Shown here: piece after piece, positions 1 through 6,927 of the stretch
Position numbering within the stretch: position 1 is the stretch's first letter
Layout of the letters: each line of letters begins with the position of its first letter
Assembly: GCF_900108455.1 (NCBI RefSeq)
Contig: NZ_FNWS01000004.1
Span: forward strand, 49,633-113,632
Reading direction: 5' to 3'
DNA length: 64,000 nt
DNA from: Fructobacillus pseudoficulneus
GTDB lineage: Bacteria > Bacillota > Bacilli > Lactobacillales > Lactobacillaceae
The notes under the pieces: model-generated
What the model saw: only the letters and a program-made list of their open reading frames with translations
Told to the model about the DNA's origin: nothing
Database searches by the model: none
Made by a program: the position numbers and the translations under genes

Positions 1-488
1 TGTGCATCTTCCCCCAACTGAAACACATGGTCCGAAAACGCTGTAAAACCAAGTTTTTGATAAAAAGCCAAGGCCTTTTGATTATGCTCCCAAACACCTA
101 ACCAAACTCGGGTCTTTCCCAGCTTTTCCGCTCGGTCAAATGCGTATTCCAATAGCTGCCGTCCCAGGCCCAAGCGCTGGTAATCTGCCAGCAAATAAAT
201 TCGCTCGACTTCGAGCGCATCGGGCCCCTGGACCTCAGTTTGCGCTTCGTTCCAATTCAACTTCAAGTAGCCAGCCACTTGCTGATTATGCTCGATGAAC
301 AAAAATTCACTATTGTCATCTGCTAATTCGGCAGTCAGTTTTTCACCGGCATAGGCTTTGTCTAAGTATTCCGCTAAATCAGCGGCTGAATTATCGTCAG
401 CAAACGTCTCGGCAAATGTTTGCCGGCTAATTGCCTGTAATTCCGCTAACTGGTCGAGGCCGACTGTTTTCAACTTATCCAAATTCAT
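1..488 (-). CDS. GNAT family N-acetyltransferase (C-terminus cut by window edge)
   Basis: About 162 codons are visible, running off the left edge. The middle has the GNAT acetyl-CoA binding signature: ERIYLLADYQRLGLGRQLL, followed by KTRVWLGVWEHNQKALAFY and KLGF near the visible end. These are typical of PaiA-like and other small-molecule acetyltransferases that use acetyl-CoA; the acceptor cannot be told. The gene follows the HD hydrolase stop by 6 nt, so the two are probably cotranscribed. The ATG at 488 sits only about 1 nt after the AGGGAG Shine-Dalgarno; the in-frame TTG two codons later (482) has better spacing (7 nt) and may be the real start. Family call is firm, substrate unknown. 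Confidence 0.8.
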   Translation of the reverse strand, partial: MNLDKLKTVGLDQLAELQAISRQTFAETFADDNSAADLAEYLDKAYAGEKLTAELADDNSEFLFIEHNQQVAGYLKLNWNEAQTEVQGPDALEVERIYLLADYQRLGLGRQLLEYAFDRAEKLGKTRVWLGVWEHNQKALAFYQKLGFTAFSDHVFQLGEDA

Positions 489-494
489 TCTCCC

Positions 495-1175
495 TCATTG
501 CACCTTGAACGCTGGGTCTGACAGCGCCCCCGTTTCTCGGTTAAATTCCGTCAGGAAGCCCTCCATAAAGGCCGTCCGACGGTTTCCTTCCGTTTTTCCT
601 GCCGGCGTATTTAGCTGGTCAGCCAACTTCAACAGCTTTTCATAAAAGTGATTAATCGTTGTCGTTTGATGCGACCGATATTGCGCCTTATCTTGGAGCG
701 CAACCGGCTTAATCGCCGGATCATAAATTGGGTGGCCCTTCTGGCCGCCATAAGCGAAGGTCCGGGCAATCCCAATCGCACCGATGGCCTCCAGCCGATC
801 GGCATCCTGGACATACTGGCCTAACTCACTGAGGTCGTAATGCTTTTCCAAATTAGCAGAGTATGACAAATGCGTAATCGTTTCGGCCACGATTGCCTGC
901 CCAATTGGTGCAATCCCTGATTGCTGTAACAACGTTTCGACTTTGTCTTGTTGGGCGATGACGTCTGAGACCACTTTGTCATCGATTGTATCGTGCAATA
1001 GGGCCGCTGCCACCAAAATAGCAAAGTCCTGTTCGTCTAATTGGCCGTGGTCATCCTCATAAAGGGAAACCGCCAGCCGGGCTACCTGACCGGCATGTAA
1101 ATAATCATGCCCAGAGGCATCCCCCGTCAACGTTTGTTCGGCAAAATCCTTAATGGCTGTTAAATCAACTGGCAT
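495..1175 (-). CDS. HD-domain metal-dependent phosphohydrolase (YedJ-like)
   Basis: 226 aa. The HD-superfamily metal ligands are visible: H27 in HDYLH, the H61-D62 doublet in LLHDTIDD, and D124/D126 in QDADRLEAIG. This arrangement is usual for the short YedJ-type HD proteins, predicted to hydrolyse phosphoesters or nucleotides; the substrate is unknown. It is a soluble protein with no signal or membrane segment. It lies 42 nt downstream of the XRE regulator and 6 nt upstream of the acetyltransferase, so the three form a likely operon. A small CGGGCT/AGCCCG hairpin lies in the gap before it. The Shine-Dalgarno before the ATG is weak (GTGGAAG). Confidence 0.8.
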   Translation of the reverse strand: MPVDLTAIKDFAEQTLTGDASGHDYLHAGQVARLAVSLYEDDHGQLDEQDFAILVAAALLHDTIDDKVVSDVIAQQDKVETLLQQSGIAPIGQAIVAETITHLSYSANLEKHYDLSELGQYVQDADRLEAIGAIGIARTFAYGGQKGHPIYDPAIKPVALQDKAQYRSHQTTTINHFYEKLLKLADQLNTPAGKTEGNRRTAFMEGFLTEFNRETGALSDPAFKVQ

Positions 1176-1217
1176 CTTCCACTCGCTTTCTGCCGGGCTA
1201 AGCCCGTACTCAGTTCG

Positions 1218-1517
1218 TCAATCATGCCGCGTCTTGATATTCAAGCGCAACAAAAAATCCTCTAACGTCCAACCATACAAGTAACAAAAAGATAAGATAA
1301 CAACAAAGTCAGGCATCATTTTGCCGCTCTCATACTTTGACACCGCGCTTTGGCAAATGTGCAAGGTATTGGCGACTTCCTCTTGGGTGAGCCCCGCCTG
1401 CTTGCGACCCTTTCGTAACTCTCGTGCTACTTGCACTTGCAGCCAATAACGCCAACTTAAGTCAGGTAAGACCCCAGTCAGTGCCATTGGTGTCTTCCAA
1501 GAAACCTTTTGAACCAT
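1218..1517 (-). CDS. XRE-family helix-turn-helix transcriptional regulator
   Basis: 99 aa. Residues about 31-85 form an HTH_3 (Cro/C1-type) domain, with QAGLTQEEVANTL as the first helices and QSAVSKYESGKMMPD as the recognition helix and exit. A roughly 30-residue N-terminal extension (starting MVQKVSWKTP) is longer than usual for a minimal XRE protein. The start is supported by a GGAGG site 7 nt upstream. It heads a probable operon with the HD hydrolase and the acetyltransferase. The target is unknown; autoregulation is only a guess from the family. Confidence 0.8.
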   Translation of the reverse strand: MVQKVSWKTPMALTGVLPDLSWRYWLQVQVARELRKGRKQAGLTQEEVANTLHICQSAVSKYESGKMMPDFVVILSFCYLYGWTLEDFLLRLNIKTRHD

Positions 1518-1604
1518 GATCCGTCCTCCAACTGAAGAGCGTAATCTGACTCATTTCCCATTTAATTTCTAACTATATTTTACCGAAATTCCAACAATTT
1601 TACA

Positions 1605-1631
1605 TTAAAAAAGACCCGCATTTGCAGGTCA
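1605..1631 (-). terminator. Rho-independent terminator after the YagU-like gene
   Basis: On the minus strand GACCTGC, loop AAAT, GCGGGTC is followed by TTTTTT, just past the stop of the YagU-like gene. Confidence 0.7.
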
Positions 1632-1635
1632 AATT

Positions 1636-2130
1636 TTAAAAATAAACACCAGAAATTGGCAAGCCAATCGCTACCAAATACAGCGTCCAGCCAAACAACA
1701 AGTAACCAATCAATTCAACTAACAGTTCTGGCCAGGGGCGACGCCAAACCATGGGCACCGTCTTAAGCAACGGAAGCAAGATGACATCAAAGACAGCCCA
1801 GCAACCAAAGCCATACAGCGTTCCGAGTCCCTCTGTCACCCGGCCGTCAACATTGGCCCAGACAACAAAAAAGACAGCCAGTAAAATGGCATAAATGTAA
1901 TGCAAAGCCAGTGGCAAATACTCAATCCGCTGTCCACCCGGCACCTTAACTGCGGACGAACGTTCCGCCTTGGTTAGACCGAGCTGTTCAAGCAGGCGTT
2001 TGGCTGGGCTTTGTTGGTTTAGACCCTGGCTGTGAATGGGCATAGTCTGCGACCAACCTAAACGAACCAGTTCGCCCAAAATTCCTGCTAAAGCACCAAC
2101 CCAGAGAGCATTTACGATAATATGCATCAT
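1636..2130 (-). CDS. YagU-family (DUF1440-like) membrane protein
   Basis: 164 aa from the preferred start. Four hydrophobic segments are visible (about residues 3-20, 75-95, 105-122 and 135-158). The overall plan, with a cytoplasmic loop after helix 1 and GxxWAxFD in the second half, fits the YagU/DUF1440 family, linked in E. coli to acid tolerance. The open frame reaches a TTG at 2148, but that codon lies inside the GAGGAG Shine-Dalgarno, so the ATG at 2130 (MHII follows) is the likelier start. An out-of-frame ATG directly after the Shine-Dalgarno opens a three-codon ORF that could reduce translation. Monocistronic, with its own terminator. Confidence 0.55.
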   Translation of the reverse strand: MMHIIVNALWVGALAGILGELVRLGWSQTMPIHSQGLNQQSPAKRLLEQLGLTKAERSSAVKVPGGQRIEYLPLALHYIYAILLAVFFVVWANVDGRVTEGLGTLYGFGCWAVFDVILLPLLKTVPMVWRRPWPELLVELIGYLLFGWTLYLVAIGLPISGVYF

Positions 2131-2264
2131 AACAACATTTCTCCTCAAATAATTCTGCTTAAATCATAACATTTTGGCATTTCTTTTGGATAACGGCTTT
2201 AGTTATTTTCCGCATTTGGTGAGAACTTCACGACTGGTCAACCGGGCTCAATCAGCAGGGCCAC

Positions 2265-2293
2265 TTTGCCTGGGACGCCAGCAGTGCTATAAT
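2265..2293 (+). promoter_or_regulatory. Promoter of the PEBP gene
   Basis: Perfect -10 TATAAT at 2288-2293 with an extended -10 TG (TGCTATAAT), and a poor -35 (TTTGCC at 2265-2270, 17-nt spacer). Transcription would start near 2300, which excludes the upstream ATG at 2292 and supports the start at 2322. Confidence 0.6.
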
Positions 2294-2321
2294 GCAGAAA
2301 AAGATGATTGGAGTCACATGC

Positions 2322-2867
2322 ATGCAAATTAACGTGACCAAAGAAAATGGTTATTTGCCGACCGCCTACAGTAAGTTCGCCGCCGACAACGTCAAAGTCG
2401 GACGTTATCCAATTCAGTCCTTCCCTTTTGAAGCAAAGGACCTGCCCGCTGGGACAAAGTACCTCGCCTGGGCCTACATCGACTTTGATTCAATTCCCGT
2501 TATGGGCTTTGCTTGGATTCACTGGATCGCAGCTAATTTCCCTGTTAATGGGGATAAGGTGCGCGTACCGGCGAACTTATCCCAAAGTTTTTCAATCCAG
2601 CCTGATTTGGCCGGTGAAGACTTTATTCAGGGGGAAAACTCAACCTATTCACGCTATTTAGATGTAACAGATGACCGCCTTCGCCGTCACTACATCGGAC
2701 CTGTCCCACCTGACAAAGACCACCGCTACACGCTGACCGTCTTTGCTTGCTCGGATAAGCTTGACCTTGAAGAAGGCTTCTTCTTAAACGACCTTCACCA
2801 CCTAGCTACCGATGCTCCAGAATTAGTTTTGGAAACTGCTAGCATCGACATTTTAGCCAAAGCCTAA
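2322..2867 (+). CDS. PEBP / YbhB-YbcL family protein (Raf kinase inhibitor-like)
   Basis: 181 aa. The family hallmarks are present: an AWAYIDFD segment, then the ligand-pocket segment GFAWIHWIAANFP (bacterial PEBP proteins carry HW-hydrophobic-x-N-P), and GPVPPDKDHRYTLTVFA, the GP.PP..HRY signature of the YbhB/YbcL branch. These cytosolic proteins bind phosphorylated small ligands; their role in bacteria is unclear. The start at 2322 has a TTGGAG Shine-Dalgarno 8 nt upstream. A longer frame from 2292 would begin inside the -10 box and is rejected. Single gene with its own promoter and terminator. Confidence 0.85.
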   Translation: MQINVTKENGYLPTAYSKFAADNVKVGRYPIQSFPFEAKDLPAGTKYLAWAYIDFDSIPVMGFAWIHWIAANFPVNGDKVRVPANLSQSFSIQPDLAGEDFIQGENSTYSRYLDVTDDRLRRHYIGPVPPDKDHRYTLTVFACSDKLDLEEGFFLNDLHHLATDAPELVLETASIDILAKA

Positions 2868-2873
2868 AGCAAC

Positions 2874-2906
2874 AAAAGCACGAAAATTTAAATTTTCGTG
2901 CTTTTT
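2874..2906 (+). terminator. Terminator after the PEBP gene
   Basis: A 32-nt perfect palindrome (AAAAGCACGAAAATTT and its complement) ends in a T run. It is symmetric, so it can act on both strands. Confidence 0.8.
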
Positions 2907-2946
2907 AATAAGAAAAACTTAAATTATGTCTTGCTTTGGTGGAGTT

Positions 2947-2955
2947 TGGTATACT
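2947..2955 (+). promoter_or_regulatory. Extended -10 promoter before the small ORF and coiled-coil gene
   Basis: TGGTATACT matches the TGn extended -10 followed by TATACT (2950-2955). The only -35-like hexamer (TTGCTT, 2931) is too close at 13 nt, so the extended element would have to carry recognition. Confidence 0.45.
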
Positions 2956-2965
2956 ATTATTTTGG

Positions 2966-3112
2966 ATGGATGCTATGAAATCCTGCTGTTGTCAGGATTT
3001 TAGCTACAATGCCAACTTTTATGTAGGTAAAATTTACAAATTAGCCGGTGACCGGCAGCCCTTAATCCAGGGATTTTTATTTATAAACGGAGGATTGTCT
3101 GTTGAAAATTAA
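2966..3112 (+). CDS. Possible 48-aa Cys-rich small protein or leader ORF
   Basis: An ATG-started frame of 48 codons fills the otherwise empty leader between the extended -10 promoter and the coiled-coil gene. It overlaps the start of that gene by 11 nt. It contains three consecutive Cys (MDAMKSCCCQDF) and ends LSVEN. There is no Shine-Dalgarno before 2966; the ATG lies 10 nt after the -10 box, so the message would be nearly leaderless. I do not recognise a family. It could be a genuine small protein, a leader whose translation couples to the next gene, or chance. Confidence 0.35.
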   Translation: MDAMKSCCCQDFSYNANFYVGKIYKLAGDRQPLIQGFLFINGGLSVEN

Positions 3113-3611
3113 ACGCGAAAACATGAAGGACTACTATACCTTTGGCTCAACCGCTGAATTAACCCTCTTTTTGGGTATTGACCGCGAGGTCCTCTTTCAA
3201 CGAGCTAAGTTACGCGGAATTGATTTGAACGGTACATATACCGAAGAAGAACTCAGTTTTCTTAAGCCCGCCAAGGAATCTGCTTTGGCCGACCTCAACG
3301 TCGATAACGAGGCAGAAATTGAAATTCTAAAAATGCGCTTGGAAATGTTGGAATCACAACTTGGCTACAAGGACCAACAACTCGATGATCGGAAGCAACA
3401 CATCGATACCTTGAAGTCAACGTTGGCCAAGGCCGAACAGAATTTGGAAAAAACCCAAACAACGGTTGACCAGCAGCAACACATTCAAATGGCCACTTTG
3501 TCGCAATTAGACAAGGTCACTTCTCGTGTCCAACGAATTGAGATGGAAGACGAACAAAAGAAGCACTGGTGGTCTCGCAATAAAAAAGATAAGACCGATT
3601 CAGATAAATAA
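3102..3611 (+). CDS. HTH plus coiled-coil protein (DUF536-like)
   Basis: 169 aa. Residues about 10-55 look like a small DNA-binding domain (TFGSTAELTLFLGIDREVL ... YTEEELSFL). Residues about 65-145 are a charged heptad coiled coil (EIEILKMRLEMLESQL ... DKVTSRVQRIEME). The tail is basic with two Trp (KKHWWSRNKK). This layout resembles the DUF536 proteins common beside replication genes on lactic acid bacterial plasmids, but no replication gene is nearby. Start is TTG at 3102, 8 nt after a strong GGAGG. An in-frame ATG seven codons later is possible but has no Shine-Dalgarno. Function unknown. Confidence 0.6.
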   Translation: MKIKRENMKDYYTFGSTAELTLFLGIDREVLFQRAKLRGIDLNGTYTEEELSFLKPAKESALADLNVDNEAEIEILKMRLEMLESQLGYKDQQLDDRKQHIDTLKSTLAKAEQNLEKTQTTVDQQQHIQMATLSQLDKVTSRVQRIEMEDEQKKHWWSRNKKDKTDSDK

Positions 3612-3638
3612 AAAGACAGCCGCTCGGCTGTCTTTTTT
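3611..3638. terminator. Bidirectional terminator between converging genes
   Basis: AAAAGACAGCCG, loop CT, CGGCTGTCTTTTTT. It lies between the coiled-coil gene and the marR stop, with A and T runs on both sides. Confidence 0.85.
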
Positions 3639-4047
3639 AGTTCACTCGATTTAAATACTTTTCCGCTAACTTAGTCATGGCCTGTTGCCAATCACCATCC
3701 GCGGCATCAAAGTACTTGTTTAAGATTGTCTGTTGTTCGACACTAATTTGATCACTTAACGCCCGACCGGCAGGCGTTAGTTGCAAATATTTAATCCGCT
3801 TGTCTTCTTTTGAGCGCTCTTCTGTCACCAGGTCGCGTGACAGCAAGTCCCGCAGGGCAACGTTTGCCGCCTGCTTTGAGATACCCAACAAGAGCAGGAT
3901 TTTTTTAATGCTAACATCCTCCAGCGCGAAAATAATAAACAAAATCCGGTGCTGGTTCTTGGTCAAATTATAGTGACTTAAGTCTACCATCGAGGAAAAT
4001 TCCTGGTAAGCAAAGAAGATTGTCGGTAATTTGGGGTCGATATTCAA
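3637..4047 (-). CDS. MarR-family transcriptional regulator
   Basis: 136 aa. The winged helix spans residues about 25-95: LTKNQHRILFII, the recognition region LLGISKQAANVALRDL, and the wing KEDKRIKYLQLTPAG, all typical of MarR. It is transcribed divergently from the 2-oxo-acid decarboxylase. The shared 105-nt gap holds two inverted repeats of the same design, one just upstream of this gene, so it probably represses both the decarboxylase and itself. The start is TTG at 4047 with an AAAGGAG site 8 nt upstream. The inducing ligand is unknown. Confidence 0.85.
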   Translation of the reverse strand: MNIDPKLPTIFFAYQEFSSMVDLSHYNLTKNQHRILFIIFALEDVSIKKILLLLGISKQAANVALRDLLSRDLVTEERSKEDKRIKYLQLTPAGRALSDQISVEQQTILNKYFDAADGDWQQAMTKLAEKYLNRVN

Positions 4048-4065
4048 AAGAATTTCTCCTTTTTA

Positions 4066-4082
4066 GGTCAATTATGTTGACT
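4066..4082. promoter_or_regulatory. Putative MarR operator 1
   Basis: Inverted repeat GGTCAA, 5-nt spacer, TTGACT. It covers the TTGACT -35 hexamer of the decarboxylase promoter and lies just upstream of the marR Shine-Dalgarno. Confidence 0.6.
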
Positions 4083-4103
4083 TATTTTGAAACAAGGTAT
4101 ATA
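4077..4103 (+). promoter_or_regulatory. Probable promoter of the decarboxylase gene
   Basis: -35 TTGACT (4077-4082) and -10 TATATA (4098-4103) with a short 15-nt spacer, placed between the two operator repeats. Confidence 0.4.
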
Positions 4104-4115
4104 GTTCTGCTTATA

Positions 4116-4132
4116 GGTAAACTTATTTGACC
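4116..4132. promoter_or_regulatory. Putative MarR operator 2
   Basis: Inverted repeat GGTAAA, 5-nt spacer, TTGACC, with outer TA flanks. Centre-to-centre distance from operator 1 is 50 nt, near five helical turns, so both would face the same side of the DNA. It lies just downstream of the predicted transcription start. Confidence 0.6.
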
Positions 4133-4152
4133 TATTAAGAAAGGAAGAACGT

Positions 4153-5817
4153 ATGACTGAATATACTATATCAGATTATCTCTTAGATGTAATCAAGGCA
4201 CTTGGTGCCGATGAAATTCTTGGAGTCCCCGGCGACTACAACCTTCAATTTCTTGACCACATCACTCACCGTGATGATATGAAATGGGTCGGCAATGCCA
4301 ACGAACTGAACGCCTCTTATATGGCGGATGGCTACGCCCGTGAAAAGGGCTTCGCCACCTTTGTCACTACCTTTGGTGTTGGCGAACTGAGCGCTATTAA
4401 CGGCTTAGCTGGTAGCGTGGCCGAACATGTCCCCGTTTTGGAAATTGTTGGTGCGCCCACTAACGATGTTCAAAACGCCGGCAAATTAGTTCACCACACA
4501 TTTGGTGACAGCAACTTTGACCGCTTCATCCAGGCTCACGAAGCCTTAGGCATTAAGACGACAGTCCTTGATGCCAAGCATGCCATTGATCAAATTGATG
4601 AAACTTTGGCTTACATTCATACGACTAAGCAACCAGCTTACTTGGTTTTGCCAAGTGACTTAGTCAATGCACTGGTTAACCCAGCCTTGCAGGGTGGTAT
4701 TGCCAACCGCATTGCTGCTAAGCAAGAACAAAACGTTGATCAAAGCGTTGCAGCCATTTCTGCCGCACTAGCCGATTCAAAGTCACCAGTAATCGTAGTC
4801 GGTCATGAAGTTGACCGCTTCAGCCTTGGTCAAGCAGTCAAAGACTTTTCATTGAAGAACAACATCCCCGTTGTTGACCTTGGCTTGGGTAAGGGTGCCG
4901 TTGACGAATCCTTTGCTAACTTTGTTGGAACTTATAACGGAACAATTTCTGATGAAGAAATTAACCAATTTGTTTCAGGTGCCGATACTGTTTTGGTTTT
5001 GGGTGCCAAGTTAACCGATTCCGTCACAGGTGGCTTCACCCAGGAATTTGACGATAGCCAAGTGATTAACTTGTTCGCGGCAGCCGGTTCAATTTACGGA
5101 CAAAGCCTGCCAGCCGATTACGACTTCGTTGCTACTTTGCAGCAGTTGGCCTCAACTGATTTGAATTTGAAGCTGGCAAATGTGCAAGCACCAGCTGGCG
5201 ACATCACTGCATTAAAGGCAACCGACAAAGCCTTGACACAGGCCTTCTACGACCGCGCCCTCCAAGAATTTATCACTGCTGATAAGACTTTGGTTGCCGA
5301 ACAAGGAACTTCATTCTTCGGTTTGGCTAGTCAAAACCTGGCTAGCGGTGCCAAGTTCTTTGGTCAACCACTTTGGGGCTCAATCGGTTATGCCTTCCCA
5401 GCTACGATCGGGGCGCAATTAGCTAACCCTAGCCGTCGGGCTGTTTTGTCAACTGGTGAAGGTTCTTTGCAACTTACGATTCAGGACTTTGGTTTGGCTC
5501 TTAAGGAACGTTTGACCCCTGTTTTGTTCATTATCGAAAACACGGGTTACACTGTTGAACGTGTTATTCACGGAATGGACGAACCATACAACGACGTGCC
5601 AAAGTACCGCTACAACAAGATCGCCGAAGCATTTGGTGGCCAAGCCGACCAATACGACTTCATCGAAGTTTCAACCGAACAAGAATTGATGGACGCCATG
5701 CAAAAGGCAGACCAAGAATCAGATAAGATGGTAATCATCCAGGCCAACATGGCCATGAAGGATGCCCCAGCTCAATTGATTGAAACTGGTATTCGTTTTG
5801 AAGCCCAAAACCACTAA
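4153..5817 (+). CDS. Thiamine-diphosphate 2-oxo-acid decarboxylase (pyruvate/indolepyruvate/branched-chain keto acid type)
   Basis: 554 aa, the full length of the PDC/IpdC/KdcA family, which decarboxylates 2-oxo acids to aldehydes. Visible: GVPGDYNLQFLD at the N-terminus, the catalytic Glu E51 in NANELNASYMADGYAR, and the His pair H114-H115 in LVHHTFGD. The ThDP/Mg site reads GEGS at 435-438, then ENTGYTVE at 462-469. The family normally has GDGS and NNDGYT(V/I)E, so an Asp metal ligand is replaced by Glu while the second Asn (N463) is kept. E469 and the following VIHG match KdcA/PDC. Substrate (pyruvate or a Leu/Val/Phe-derived keto acid) cannot be set from sequence. Single gene, probably repressed by the divergent MarR. 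Confidence 0.88.
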   Translation: MTEYTISDYLLDVIKALGADEILGVPGDYNLQFLDHITHRDDMKWVGNANELNASYMADGYAREKGFATFVTTFGVGELSAINGLAGSVAEHVPVLEIVGAPTNDVQNAGKLVHHTFGDSNFDRFIQAHEALGIKTTVLDAKHAIDQIDETLAYIHTTKQPAYLVLPSDLVNALVNPALQGGIANRIAAKQEQNVDQSVAAISAALADSKSPVIVVGHEVDRFSLGQAVKDFSLKNNIPVVDLGLGKGAVDESFANFVGTYNGTISDEEINQFVSGADTVLVLGAKLTDSVTGGFTQEFDDSQVINLFAAAGSIYGQSLPADYDFVATLQQLASTDLNLKLANVQAPAGDITALKATDKALTQAFYDRALQEFITADKTLVAEQGTSFFGLASQNLASGAKFFGQPLWGSIGYAFPATIGAQLANPSRRAVLSTGEGSLQLTIQDFGLALKERLTPVLFIIENTGYTVERVIHGMDEPYNDVPKYRYNKIAEAFGGQADQYDFIEVSTEQELMDAMQKADQESDKMVIIQANMAMKDAPAQLIETGIRFEAQNH

Positions 5818-5863
5818 AATTTTAGAATTTCTATTTTCCTGCTTATAAAATTTTTTGCTCACA

Positions 5864-5907
5864 AAAAAGTCGACCCACGAGATACATTTCTCGTAGGCCG
5901 GCTTTTT
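5864..5907. terminator. Bidirectional terminator between decarboxylase and lepB
   Basis: Two 19-nt arms (AAAAAGTCGACC... and ...GGCCGGCTTTTT) pair at 17 positions, with A/T runs on both flanks, between converging genes. Confidence 0.8.
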
Positions 5908-5928
5908 CAGTATTAATTTTTAAGCGCT

Positions 5929-6558
5929 TTAAGCGGTTGCAAAGAAGTGGTTGCGTTCGCTACCAATGTTCTTGCGAACCGTGTCACTATACCAGAATGG
6001 CACCACAACACGACCAATGACGTGTTCCTTGGAAACAAAACCAAAGTAACGGCTATCATTTGAAACGGAACGGTGGTCTCCTAGGACGAAGTAAGTTCCC
6101 TTTGGAACAACCGTCTTCCCTTGATCATCCTTCTTCCACATACCCGTAGCAGAAAGCGTTCCTAATGACCATGATGAACCGAAGCTAGCCTCAGTTCCAC
6201 TTTGTTGTTCATCGGTTGAAATGAAAGATTCGTTCACCTTCTTGTTGTTAACGTACAAATCCCCATCGCGGTATTCAACCGTGTCACCAGGGATTCCGAT
6301 AACTCGCTTCACGTAGTCCTTGTTGCCGGCTTGAATACGCGGATCTTCCTTCCGAGCGTCAAAGACAACAACATCCCCACGCTTCACATTATGGGTCTTG
6401 GTCACCAAAACCTTTTGTTGGTCAAGCAAATTAGGAGCCATTGAATCACCGTTAATGGTAACCACGTTCACCCAAAAAGTTGTGACCACGGCGTAAACCG
6501 CAATTCCAAAGGCGATCGGTGCAATCCAATTCCAGAGAAAGCTTAAAAATTTTTTCAT
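5929..6558 (-). CDS. lepB: Signal peptidase I
   Basis: 209 aa, a type-I signal peptidase that cuts Sec/Tat signal peptides outside the membrane. One N-terminal membrane anchor spans residues about 9-30. Catalytic Ser39 lies in NGDSMAPNL and general-base Lys84 in YVKRVIGIPGD. The conserved box GDHRSVSNDSR is near residue 160. Length and motif order are those of Gram-positive SipS-type enzymes. It lies 45 nt downstream of a small unknown gene that follows rbsK, possibly in one transcript. The likely clients in this window are the giant surface protein and other secreted proteins. Confidence 0.95.
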   Translation of the reverse strand: MKKFLSFLWNWIAPIAFGIAVYAVVTTFWVNVVTINGDSMAPNLLDQQKVLVTKTHNVKRGDVVVFDARKEDPRIQAGNKDYVKRVIGIPGDTVEYRDGDLYVNNKKVNESFISTDEQQSGTEASFGSSWSLGTLSATGMWKKDDQGKTVVPKGTYFVLGDHRSVSNDSRYFGFVSKEHVIGRVVVPFWYSDTVRKNIGSERNHFFATA

Positions 6559-6603
6559 ATTGTTTTTCCTTATTCTCTATTAAAGATAACGTCTCGTCTC
6601 TCC

Positions 6604-6912
6604 CTACGAACGGACGGTATTAATTGTTACATGATAGATTTTATCACTTATGAGCCCATTTGTATCGAAATGGTAAATTCCGTGGACCAAATTTAAATTT
6701 TTGACCTGGTCATCCATTAACAGGCCGGCAATCAAATCGGTTGGGTTCGGACCGGGAAAAGTTTGGTTCCAATCAATAATCAGGTTGTCCTCATAAGAAA
6801 AGGCCAACACCCGATAGTCCAGTTCGGGAACCGGTTCTGCACCTGCCGCCACTTGTTCTTGCAGCGAAACCCAGTAATCTTTTCGCGGTAATTTCATTTC
6901 AGCAATCCGCAT
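6604..6912 (-). CDS. Hypothetical protein, 102 aa
   Basis: No family recognised. The protein is soluble, without signal peptide or membrane segment. It has an acidic middle (YEDNLIIDWNQTFPGP) and ends in alternating hydrophobic strands (KIYHVTINTVRS), suggesting a small alpha/beta fold. It starts at ATG 6912 after a GGGGAGG Shine-Dalgarno at short spacing. It lies 15 nt after rbsK and 45 nt before lepB, so it is probably cotranscribed with both. There is no catalytic motif to suggest a role. Confidence 0.6.
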   Translation of the reverse strand: MRIAEMKLPRKDYWVSLQEQVAAGAEPVPELDYRVLAFSYEDNLIIDWNQTFPGPNPTDLIAGLLMDDQVKNLNLVHGIYHFDTNGLISDKIYHVTINTVRS

Positions 6913-6927
6913 ACTTCCTCCCCTAGT

